A stretch of DNA of 64,000 nt from Ancylomarina sp. 16SWW S1-10-2 (GTDB lineage Bacteria; Bacteroidota; Bacteroidia; Bacteroidales; Marinifilaceae), in assembly GCF_009669305.1 (NCBI RefSeq), contig NZ_SADB01000006.1, positions 264 to 64,263 of the forward strand, given 5' to 3'. The position numbers and the translations under genes were made by a program. The notes beneath the pieces were generated by a model. It was not told the origin of the DNA, did not search any database, and saw only the letters and a list, made by a program, of their open reading frames with translations. This document shows, piece after piece, positions 57,301-64,000 of the stretch (positions within the stretch are counted from its first letter, which is position 1; the number at the start of each line of letters is the position of its first letter).

Positions 57301-57939
57301 ACAACTTCATCCATAACTTCCGAATCCAACTTCAAGGAGATATTTAGTAAGTCTTGTCCTGTGTAAGCAATTTCCTGTGGAATCATTCCCACAAAGGAGT
57401 ATACTAATACAATATTTTCTCCGTCAAAGCTGATTACATAATTACCATCAATATCAGTAGCAGCACCATTTGTTGTACCTTTTACTACTACGGATACCTG
57501 GTAGTGTGTTACCATCTTCATCTGTAACAGTACCATTAAGTTCCTTTTTCTCTTGCTTAACTTCTTTTTTTAATTTTGTAGGTGCTTTTTTAGTAAACAC
57601 CACAAAATCTTCAATAATCTCGTAAGTAAAAGGAGCTTGTTTGCATATTTCCTCAAGCGTTTCTTCTAAACTTGCATCTTTCATATCCAAGTCTACAAGA
57701 ATAGACGAATCCATATCTTGTTCATTGTACATGAAATAGGTACCAGTTTGCTCTTTCAAATCTTCCAAAACAGATTTAAGAGATGCTTCTCCGGTACGAA
57801 TGCTTACCTGCTGTCCTAAAAGCACAGATGCAGACAGTTGCAGGCTAAATGCAAAAAATAAAATTAAACTTAGCTTCATAATGAGCAATGTTTTTCTGAT
57901 GGTTGGTGATAACAACCGCCATTTTAGTTTTTTTTTCAT
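54333..57939 (-). pseudogene. SusC/RagA TonB-dependent receptor with STN domain, frameshifted
   Basis: Two reading frames make one gene. The first (57939 to 57454) has a signal anchor, an STN domain (about 40-120: VSIRTGEASLKSVLEDLKEQ, FVVFTKKAP) and the start of a carboxypeptidase-regulatory domain ending VTDEDGNTLPG before running out of frame. The second (to 54333) continues with SVVVKGTTNGAATDIDGNY, the plug (VVTGYQTISKERATGAFVTL; GVIVITTKKG) and the barrel to LGLNLKF. Four bases lie where six are needed between CCA and TCC near 57493-57499, i.e. a 2-base loss (a GT in an expected GTGTA). With STN it would signal through the FecR protein to the ECF sigma factor. Could be real inactivation, slippage-based switching, or a sequence error. 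Confidence 0.85.
57903..57932 (+). promoter_or_regulatory. Possible antisense promoter at the susC start
   Basis: Plus-strand TTG (57903-57905), 19-base spacer, TAGTTTTT (57925-57932), one base off TAnnTTTG. It points away from susC and would start an RNA near 57940, opposite the susC start codon. Confidence 0.25.
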
Positions 57940-57964
57940 AACTTTAGGGTCTAGATTTATACTT

Positions 57965-57983
57965 CCATTGATTTATTCAATGG
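57965..57983. repeat. Small palindrome in the fecR-susC gap
   Basis: CCATTGA and TCAATGG are perfect 7-base arms around TTTAT. May be a stem in the susC leader or in an antisense RNA. Confidence 0.4.
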
Positions 57984-58000
57984 TTTGTTATTAAAACTCA

Positions 58001-58032
58001 ACAGGGAATGTGTCCGCATTTCCTGTTTTTTT
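58001..58032 (+). terminator. Plus-strand terminator between fecR and susC
   Basis: ACAGGGAATG (58001-58010) pairs with CATTTCCTGT (58017-58026; one G-T pair), loop TGTCCG, followed by eight T. The surrounding genes are all on the minus strand, so only an antisense RNA would use it. In the sense direction the stem has a mismatch and no T-run. Confidence 0.6.
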
Positions 58033-58061
58033 TATTTGCTAGTGTCCGCTAACAAATTATT

Positions 58062-59252
58062 TTAATCAGAAGGTCTTCCTACTATTATTTTATCATCCTT
58101 AATTGCAAACTTTACATTTGCCATTTTCTCAATCATATCTAATGCAAAACCAACAGGTTTCTCACGTTTTGCTGCTCCTGTAAACCTCAAATTTTGATAT
58201 TGCTTCTCAGTAAAAAAGAACTCCACATTATACCAACGGCTCAATTGGTGACATATCTCTTCAAGAGAATTATTCTTAAATTCAAACACGCCATTCACCC
58301 ACGATGTATACAACCTTGTATTGACTTCCTGTACATGAAACTTACCTCCTGCTCGATTCACTACAGCCTGATAACCTGGCTTCAATAACTCATTACGTCC
58401 CAAGTTACTAACCTGTACACTTCCTTCAACAAGGGTTGTAGCGATATACTCTTCATCAGTATAGGAAGAAATATTAAATTTTGTTCCTAACACCTTAACT
58501 TCTGTATCACCAGCTTTTACAAAAAACGGTTTGTTAGCATTATGAGCCACTTCAAAATAAGCTTCACCTGTTAATTCAACACGGCGTGTATTTCCTACAA
58601 ATTGAACTGGATATTTAAAGGTCGATTGCGAGTTCAACCAAACTTTTGTGCCATCAGCCAGAATCAAAGAATATTCTCCTCCTCGGGGAATATCAATGCG
58701 ATTATAAATTAACAGACTACCCTTATTTATATTAGTCGCATATTTAAGGGTGTTCGAAGAATCTTTTTCAATCCTTGTTCCATCCTTTTCGGAAAACATG
58801 TCAGTCAAACTTTCTTCTAATATCAACGTTTGACCTCCATCTAATGTAAGAATGGCTTTTTTCGAACCAACACTTGAAACTTCAGCGAAATTATAGTTTT
58901 GATTAAAATCGTAATCGCTCGTAACTTGATACAGCATAAAATAACTCACTACAAATACAATTACGACAGCCGCAGCATATGGCAACCACATTTGTATCTT
59001 TCTTGATTTGTTTTTCTTAGCAGGTTTACTTAGAGAAGAATAAATCTTGCTCCAAGCCTGATTTTCATCGACCTTATTTATCTGGCTAATAGCTTGGCTT
59101 TCTTTCAACAAAGCCAAATAGTTCGCAAATTCTTCAGAATTATCAGGATTCATATCCATCCATTCTCTTAAATTTTGAACTCCCTCATCAGAAATTGTAT
59201 TCTGATGATATGCAGCAATTAGATTTATAATTTGTTCTTTTGAAAATTTCAT
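58062..59252 (-). CDS. FecR-family anti-sigma factor
   Basis: 396 residues. Cytoplasmic N-terminal part (1-85) with short helices, one membrane helix (about 88-110, MWLPYAAAVVIVFVVSYFML), then the periplasmic FecR domain (about 185-285) with IDIPRGGEYSLILADGTKVWLNSQSTFKYP and FFVKAGDTEVKVLGTKFNI, and a DUF4974/STN-like C-terminus (about 315-390) with LEEICHQLSRWYNVEFFF. It passes the signal of the STN-bearing SusC to the ECF sigma factor encoded upstream. Gap of 122 bases to susC, 426 bases to the sigma gene. Confidence 0.95.
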   Translation of the reverse strand: MKFSKEQIINLIAAYHQNTISDEGVQNLREWMDMNPDNSEEFANYLALLKESQAISQINKVDENQAWSKIYSSLSKPAKKNKSRKIQMWLPYAAAVVIVFVVSYFMLYQVTSDYDFNQNYNFAEVSSVGSKKAILTLDGGQTLILEESLTDMFSEKDGTRIEKDSSNTLKYATNINKGSLLIYNRIDIPRGGEYSLILADGTKVWLNSQSTFKYPVQFVGNTRRVELTGEAYFEVAHNANKPFFVKAGDTEVKVLGTKFNISSYTDEEYIATTLVEGSVQVSNLGRNELLKPGYQAVVNRAGGKFHVQEVNTRLYTSWVNGVFEFKNNSLEEICHQLSRWYNVEFFFTEKQYQNLRFTGAAKREKPVGFALDMIEKMANVKFAIKDDKIIVGRPSD

Positions 59253-59678
59253 TTTTTAGCCTTCGTTTAATCTTAGAAGTGAAAAAAATGAAAATGGGTG
59301 ACAAGTTTTTGCATGTTTTTGCAAATTATCTTTTAAGGCAATGATTATTAAGGTTGTTGAAAACTCTATTTGAGAATTATAAGTGTGAGGAAATAATGAT
59401 TTGGGCTAATTGGTGTTTTGCTGTCAAATATCGGTTGGTGCTTATTGTTGTCGGTTATCAGTTATCGGTTATCTGATGGGAGAATCAGTATCTTTACTTT
59501 TAGACTCTTTTACTTTCCCCACGAGTCTTAGGAGTTTCAAACATTTCTCCATTTCGACTCCGCTCAATGAGCAAAATATGCTCAAACCGTAATTCGTAAT
59601 TAAAAAAAAAGAAATTCGTTAAAGTAGAAGGTTTACTTATGCAACCAATGTCTTACTCTTTGACTTTCCATACCTTCT
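59253..59678. other. Non-coding gap between sigma and anti-sigma genes with short repeats
   Basis: 426 bases without a gene. TCGGTTATC occurs at 59451-59459 and 59465-59473 with a related AGTTATC between. The following stretch (about 59510-59590) has a different composition, with TTTCGACTCCGCTCAATGAG, and resembles dispersed intergenic repeat material. Such a long insert between ECF sigma and FecR genes is unusual and may come from inserted repeat DNA. Confidence 0.45.
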
Positions 59679-60230
59679 TTAAGGCAACATGATCATGATA
59701 AGGACATCCATAGAAGAGCGGAGTTGTTTAAGTGCACGCGAATAATGCGTTTTTACGGTATTAATTGAAACATCAAGCTCAGCTGCTACATCAGCATATT
59801 TCATTTTCTCAAAAACAATAGCCTCAAATACTTTTTTAGACTGAGCGGGTAATTGACCAATCTCGTGATACAGCATTCTCTTGCGTTCTTCTAGATCTTC
59901 AGATTCAAATTTATCTTCAATAATAGTATAAGCTTGACTATCGACATCTTCAAATCGGAACCTTTTGTCTTGCTTTATTTTATTAATCGAATTATTCCGA
60001 ACAATACTAAAAAGGTAAGCTTTAACAGAACCTTTAAATTCAATCATTCTATTTTTTTCCCACAAAGTGATAAAAGCCTCCTGAACAATATCTTCAGCGT
60101 TATCGTAAGAATCGAAATATTTGTAGGCAAATAAGCAAAGAGGTGAATAATATAAATCGAACAAGAGGCGGAGACCAGATTCGTCCCCACGTTTAAATTT
60201 TCTTATGATATCTTGTTCTTGTACATCCAT
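59679..60230 (-). CDS. ECF RNA polymerase sigma factor (sigma-70 family)
   Basis: 183 residues. Region 2 (about 20-88) with LFDLYYSPLCLFAYKYFDSYDNAEDIVQEAFITLWEK; region 4 (about 120-172) with QLPAQSKKVFEAIVFEKMKYADVAAELDVSINTVKTHYSRALKQL. Typical Bacteroidota ECF of the FecI/ECF10 kind that partners FecR and an STN-SusC. It should direct transcription of the susCD-tlpA genes when the receptor is loaded. The usual adjacent order sigma-fecR-susC-susD is kept. Confidence 0.95.
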   Translation of the reverse strand: MDVQEQDIIRKFKRGDESGLRLLFDLYYSPLCLFAYKYFDSYDNAEDIVQEAFITLWEKNRMIEFKGSVKAYLFSIVRNNSINKIKQDKRFRFEDVDSQAYTIIEDKFESEDLEERKRMLYHEIGQLPAQSKKVFEAIVFEKMKYADVAAELDVSINTVKTHYSRALKQLRSSMDVLIMIMLP

Positions 60231-60413
60231 ATTAAGTTTATAAAAGTAAGAAAGCTATATGAATATGCAAGTAATCTAATAAGCACCTGAGTGAACAAAC
60301 TCCATTATTTTTTACTAAACTTTAATTTACAGAAACTTATGATGATTAAAAATTTATATATATTTCGTTATCCATAAGATATTTGAAACTCATTAAAGGG
60401 TATATGCATAAAA

Positions 60414-60438
60414 AAAGCTCAGCAAAATGCTGAGCTTT
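60414..60438 (-). terminator. Terminator of tdh
   Basis: AAAGCTCAGCA/TGCTGAGCTTT, perfect 11-bp stem with a three-base loop, 21 bases after the tdh stop. On the minus strand a T-run follows. Confidence 0.85.
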
Positions 60439-60458
60439 AAACTATATTTAGTTTGAGA

Positions 60459-61490
60459 TTATTCCCAATTCAAAATTACTTTACCACAGTTACCTGCTTC
60501 CATAATATCAAAACCTTTTTGGAAATCAACAGCATCAAATCGATGTGTAATCATTGGAGAAAGATCCAACCCACTCATCAACATTTGCTCCATTTGATAC
60601 CATGTTTCGAACATTTCACGACCATAAATTCCTTTCAACTGAAGACCTTTAAATATGATTTTACTCCAATCTACTTGAGTATGTGATGGTAATATGCCTA
60701 ATAATGAAATTTTACCTGAATTATACATATGAGACAACATATCGTTGAAAGCTGCAGGCGAACCTGAACATTCCAATCCTATATCGAAACCAATCATTCC
60801 TAACTCTTTAATCACATCATCAAGACTTTCTTCCATTGGATTTACAACACGAGTTGCACCCATTTTCTTAGCTAGCTCAATTCTGTATGGATTTGTTTCT
60901 GTAGCCACAACGTAACGAGCACCAGCAAATTTCGCAATAGCTACAGCCATAGAACCAATAAGTCCTGCACCAGTAACAAGTACATCTTCGCCAATTACAG
61001 AAAAAGAAAGAGCTGTGTGAGTCGCATTTCCAAATGGATCCATAATCGCTAACAATTCATCTTCAATCTGATCACTCATTTTCATCAAATTCGATGATGG
61101 AATAGCAGCATACTCAGCAAAAATACCATCGATATTAACACCAATACCTACTGTGTTTTCGCAAACGTGCTTACGACCTCTACGACAGTTTCTACAGTGT
61201 CCACATGCAATATGACCTTCACCTGTTACACGATCACCAATTTTAAAACCAGTTACACCAGCTCCTATTTCAGCAACTTCACCAACATACTCATGACCAA
61301 TAATCATTCCTGTTTTAATGGTATTCTGAGCCCATTCATCCCACTTATAAATATGCAAATCGGTACCGCAAATAGCAGTTTTTCTAATTTTTACAAGAAC
61401 ATCGTTAACGCCTATTTTAGGAACATCAACTTCTTCCATCCATAAGCCTTTTTCTGCTTTGGATTTTACTAAAGCTTTCATTTTAGTCAT
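60459..61490 (-). CDS. tdh: L-threonine 3-dehydrogenase
   Basis: 343 residues, medium-chain zinc dehydrogenase of tetrameric Tdh type (E. coli 341). Catalytic-zinc Cys and the Tdh-specific segment in [28 protein letters not shown], structural-zinc cysteines [18 protein letters not shown] site [20 protein letters not shown], and [17 protein letters not shown]. Oxidizes threonine to 2-amino-3-ketobutyrate; the partner kbl is not in the window. Start at ATG 61490, or three codons later at MKALVKS. Confidence 0.95.
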   Translation of the reverse strand: MTKMKALVKSKAEKGLWMEEVDVPKIGVNDVLVKIRKTAICGTDLHIYKWDEWAQNTIKTGMIIGHEYVGEVAEIGAGVTGFKIGDRVTGEGHIACGHCRNCRRGRKHVCENTVGIGVNIDGIFAEYAAIPSSNLMKMSDQIEDELLAIMDPFGNATHTALSFSVIGEDVLVTGAGLIGSMAVAIAKFAGARYVVATETNPYRIELAKKMGATRVVNPMEESLDDVIKELGMIGFDIGLECSGSPAAFNDMLSHMYNSGKISLLGILPSHTQVDWSKIIFKGLQLKGIYGREMFETWYQMEQMLMSGLDLSPMITHRFDAVDFQKGFDIMEAGNCGKVILNWE

Positions 61491-61815
61491 TGTCGTATTT
61501 TGTATAAATCTGTTAGTTATAATATATAGTTTGTTATTATATAATGTTCGTTTTTAACGGATCCGAATTCAACTTATAAATCAAATGCCTTCCTCAAATA
61601 TTTTCCGAAAATAATAAAAAACAAAAGATTTTTTTCAAGTTATCTATTATAATTTTGAATCTCTATGTAAATGTACAAAATCAATCAGGCTAACACCTAA
61701 ATAACCCGTTAAATTAATGATTAATTATCTCAATTATTTAAATATTTTCAACCTGAACATGCAAGTTACAAGAGATTTATTTTTTAAATAAAAGAAGAAA
61801 ACATAAACATCATAA
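61491..61815. other. Non-coding gap upstream of tdh
   Basis: 325 AT-rich bases, no gene. Expected to hold the tdh promoter; minus-strand TTTG boxes occur but no clean TAnnTTTG partner at 19-21 bases. Confidence 0.4.
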
Positions 61816-62274
61816 TTAAATAAATTCACCGCTTTTCCAATTCACCTCATTATAAACCTGAATATCATTTTCAATAAGTAATTTTGAAGTAACTCCATAT
61901 CCTTCAATCAGTTTTCCGGTAAATGTTCCATCGTAAATATAACCACTTCCACATGAAGGACTATTGGCCTTTAAAATCACTTTTTTAACATGACAAATCT
62001 TAGCCATTTCTAGAACCTTTTGAGCTCCTTCTCTAAATTCAGTGGTGCAATCGAGTCCTCTTTGGCTCATAATTTTTAAAGAACAATTAGTTTGCTTAAT
62101 AATTTCACATGGTTCACGAGGCGTATCTAGACCACCTAATACCTCAGGACAAACAGGTATTAAACGTCCTGAATCAAGAAGATTTTTAAACTCATCAGTT
62201 CGACTACTAGCACCATTATATCTACAATTAACTCCCAGTAAACAAGCACTTATTAAATAAATTTCCTTGGACAT
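61816..62274 (-). CDS. DUF523 family protein
   Basis: 152 residues. ISACLLGVNCRYNGASS (8-24) and IPVCPEVLGGLDTPREPCEI (38-57) plus VILKANSPSCGSGYIYDGTF are the cysteine-rich hallmarks of DUF523, a small family with conserved cysteines (possibly thiouracil-desulfurase-like). No cofactor is proven for most members. Single gene, divergent from the HAD phosphatase gene. Confidence 0.9.
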   Translation of the reverse strand: MSKEIYLISACLLGVNCRYNGASSRTDEFKNLLDSGRLIPVCPEVLGGLDTPREPCEIIKQTNCSLKIMSQRGLDCTTEFREGAQKVLEMAKICHVKKVILKANSPSCGSGYIYDGTFTGKLIEGYGVTSKLLIENDIQVYNEVNWKSGEFI

Positions 62275-62490
62275 TAGTCAGCTCTTTTTTCATATATAAT
62301 AATTCTGCAATTTATAAAATTCTTTACAGTGATAATGCTTGATTAAGCTCAATTCGACATCCGGAAATAGAAATTAATTATTTTAATTAATCCAATCTAA
62401 ATTTCGTGAAAAATCCTTTTGTAAATAAAACCAACATAACGATATTTGTTCCGTTTTAGAAACCCCTGAAATAAACACCAAATAGATAAA

Positions 62491-63141
62491 ATGAATATAA
62501 AAGGAATCGTATTCGATTTAGACGGTACTCTTGCCGATTCTGCTATTGATATGGCAGAATCTATGAATCAAGTTCTAAAAGAGCAAAATCTACCTGTTCA
62601 CGACATAGATACATACAAACAATTCGCAGGAAACGGCATACACAAACTTATTGAAAGAGCCTTACCTGAAAATTTAAGAACAGGCGATGCTTTTACCAAA
62701 AATGCAAATAGAATGCTCGCTATTTACGGCGAAAATTGTATTAATAAAACCAAACTTTATCCTGGAATAGCAGATCTACTTGATCTTCTTCAAGAAAGGG
62801 ACATTAAGATTGCTGTCTTATCAAACAAGCTTGATGAATTAACTCAAAAAGTTATAAAAGTTCTTCTAGCCAATTGGAATGTCACTTTTGCTACTGGAAC
62901 GAGTTCTACCGTTAATAGAAAACCGAATCCTCAAGGCGCATTATTAGCAGCTGAAAAAATGGGATTTACGCCTAAAGATATGATGCTTGTAGGTGATTCA
63001 GAAGCAGATATGGAAACTGCAAAAAATGCAGGTATGTTAGGAGTTGGAGTACTATGGGGATTCCGTAGTGCCGATGAATTAAAAGCCAGTGGTGCACAAT
63101 TGATTATCAGCAAAGCTACTGATCTAATAAACCATTTATAG
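62491..63141 (+). CDS. HAD-superfamily phosphatase, phosphoglycolate phosphatase-like
   Basis: 216 residues. HAD motif I VFDLDGTLADS (8-18), cap domain helices, motif II region IAVLSNK, motif III Lys in RKPNPQGAL, and motif IV MLVGDSEADMETAKNAG. Resembles Gph/PGP-type phosphatases that clear 2-phosphoglycolate, but HAD specificity is hard to call. Followed by a bidirectional terminator. Confidence 0.9.
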   Translation: MNIKGIVFDLDGTLADSAIDMAESMNQVLKEQNLPVHDIDTYKQFAGNGIHKLIERALPENLRTGDAFTKNANRMLAIYGENCINKTKLYPGIADLLDLLQERDIKIAVLSNKLDELTQKVIKVLLANWNVTFATGTSSTVNRKPNPQGALLAAEKMGFTPKDMMLVGDSEADMETAKNAGMLGVGVLWGFRSADELKASGAQLIISKATDLINHL

Positions 63142-63150
63142 AATATAAAA

Positions 63151-63181
63151 AGGCAGATATTTCCTAAATGAATATCTGCCT
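63151..63181. terminator. Bidirectional terminator between convergent genes
   Basis: AGGCAGATATT (63151-63161) and AATATCTGCCT (63171-63181) pair perfectly. T-rich tracts follow on both strands. It serves the HAD gene (+) and the PKD/T9SS gene (-). Confidence 0.85.
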
Positions 63182-63187
63182 AAATTT

Positions 63188-64000
63188 TTATTTAAGTATC
63201 GTAATTTTTCGCGTTACAATTGAACCATCAATATCCATTTTAAGAATATACAAACCAGATGGAAATGGTCTTAAATCTAGATCGATAAATGAGTTGTATT
63301 GAGAAACGAAACCATTTAATCGCTGTGCTCCTCTCGTATCATACAACCACCAATCAATTCGATTAAATAACACCGCATTTAAATCTACACGAGTTTTCAC
63401 ATTCTTGCTTGGATTAGGATAAATCTCTAATTCAGAATCATAACTTGTATTTACTGTTTGTATTAGATTTTCATCACCACATACATTACTTGTTGTTAAA
63501 CTCACCTGATATTTCCCTGATTTTTTGTACACATGACTTGGATTCATCAATTCTGATGATTCACCATCACCAAAATTCCATAAATATGACTCTGCATTTT
63601 CAGATGCATCTCTAAAATCAAAACTCTTATCCTTAAATAAATAGCTAAAATTAGGTTTTGTATCACTAACAACAATCAAACTAGAATATTCATTATTGCT
63701 CTCGCCATCCTTGGTATAGGTTAAACTAATAGTTTTCACTCCTGGTGAAGAATATTGAACGGTATGTGGTCCTTTAGTCGTAGCTGTAGATGGATTTGCA
63801 TCAACTCCAAAATTCCAAGAGTAAGTATCATAATCCATGTCAATATTAAAAAATACTTCAACATCTGCGTCCACACATGTAATGCTTTTATCAATCTGAA
63901 TAGACTGATTATAACCACCCAAAACGAGAACACCCGTATTCTCGGGATCTAACCAATATTTAAGCTGATTTTCCTTTGCAGGATAGGTATCCCAACTTGA
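63188..64000 (-). CDS. Secreted PKD-domain protein with type IX sorting domain, partial
   Basis: The frame is open to the window edge, so the gene continues beyond 64000 and the TTG at 63922 is not the start. Two PKD domains are visible (YSWNFGVDANPSTATTKGPHTVQY; YLWNFGDGESSELMNPSHVYKKSG), followed by a T9SS type A sorting domain beginning EIYPNPSKN, with the terminal segment PSGLYILKMDIDGSIVTRKITIL. Such proteins cross the outer membrane by type IX secretion and are often large adhesins or enzymes; the catalytic or binding part would lie outside the window. Confidence 0.88.
   Translation of the reverse strand, partial: SSWDTYPAKENQLKYWLDPENTGVLVLGGYNQSIQIDKSITCVDADVEVFFNIDMDYDTYSWNFGVDANPSTATTKGPHTVQYSSPGVKTISLTYTKDGESNNEYSSLIVVSDTKPNFSYLFKDKSFDFRDASENAESYLWNFGDGESSELMNPSHVYKKSGKYQVSLTTSNVCGDENLIQTVNTSYDSELEIYPNPSKNVKTRVDLNAVLFNRIDWWLYDTRGAQRLNGFVSQYNSFIDLDLRPFPSGLYILKMDIDGSIVTRKITILK

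Larger units (their letters stand above)
57940..58032 (+). ncRNA. Candidate cis-antisense small RNA over the susC leader
   Basis: Between the possible plus-strand promoter at 57903-57932 and the plus-strand terminator ending at 58032 lie about 90 bases with no gene, complementary to the susC leader. cis-encoded antisense RNAs of this size and place repress susC-type genes in Bacteroides (DonS family). This is an inference from signals only; no similarity to DonS was tested. Confidence 0.3.

Noticed and set aside
57454-57939. Free-standing STN-domain protein
   Set aside because: Its end and the start of the next frame join seamlessly into a normal SusC once two bases are restored, so it is the 5' part of that gene.
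63188-63922. TTG start at 63922 for the PKD/T9SS protein
   Set aside because: The frame stays open for 26 more codons to the window edge and there is no signal peptide at the TTG, so the gene is partial.
1-64000. CRISPR arrays, insertion sequences, prophage genes, rRNA and tRNA
   Set aside because: Looked for regularly spaced repeats, transposase motifs and RNA gene signatures; none was found.

Overview
The window is low-GC DNA from a member of the Bacteroidota, most likely a marine anaerobe of the Marinilabiliales type; the genus cannot be fixed from this sequence. The evidence is two SusC/SusD pairs, an ECF sigma/FecR anti-sigma pair, a two-component propeller sensor kinase, a type IX secretion sorting domain, promoters of the TTTG-N19-TAnnTTTG form, and almost no Shine-Dalgarno sequences. 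The marine link rests on a well-stocked alginate locus.

Region 1 (1-16735, minus strand) is an alginate utilization locus. Read from its promoter side it holds a GntR/FadR-type regulator, SusC, SusD, a PKD-domain surface lipoprotein, a PL7 alginate lyase, a heparinase II/III-fold lyase of uncertain family, a PL17 exo-lyase, a PL6 lyase, a KdgF-like cupin, a hexuronate-type MFS permease with an extra periplasmic loop, and the start of an SDR reductase cut by the window edge. The order fits capture, depolymerization to unsaturated monouronate, ring opening, import and reduction. A perfect 26-bp palindrome lies upstream of the regulator.

Region 2 (17383-22204) is a redox cluster: a CoA-disulfide reductase/NADH oxidase-type flavoprotein, a CoA-binding protein, an MFS permease and two NifX-like single-domain proteins, divergent from a Crp/Fnr regulator. 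Region 3 (22882-35247) holds housekeeping and orphan genes on the plus strand except psd: methyltransferase, two type-4 uracil-DNA glycosylases, NAD-kinase-like protein, PLP aminotransferase, aldo/keto reductase, gpmA, DUF89 phosphatase, psd, ywbE, carbonic anhydrase and isoaspartyl peptidase. In front of the aldo/keto reductase lies a decayed second copy of the GntR regulator with its own half-preserved operator.

Region 4 (35430-46504) contains an Old-Yellow-Enzyme-type reductase, then a complete TetR-controlled efflux operon (TolC, HlyD, two ABC ATPases, two ABC permeases) whose promoter is surrounded by four copies of one operator, then an NlpC/P60 lipoprotein and a double-Cache histidine kinase. 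Region 5 (46525-51166) has an unknown protein, a propeller/LytS-type sensor kinase and a class IV aminotransferase. Region 6 (51426-60230, minus strand) is an ECF sigma/FecR/SusC(STN)/SusD/TlpA module with no carbohydrate enzyme; its SusC carries a frameshift and its leader has features of an antisense small RNA. The window ends with tdh, a DUF523 protein, a HAD phosphatase and the C-terminal part of a secreted PKD/T9SS protein.

No tRNA, rRNA, CRISPR array, transposase or phage gene was seen. The least ordinary signals are the regulator fossil with its operator, the four-operator efflux promoter, the possible antisense RNA over the susC leader, and the odd lyase and permease of the alginate locus.
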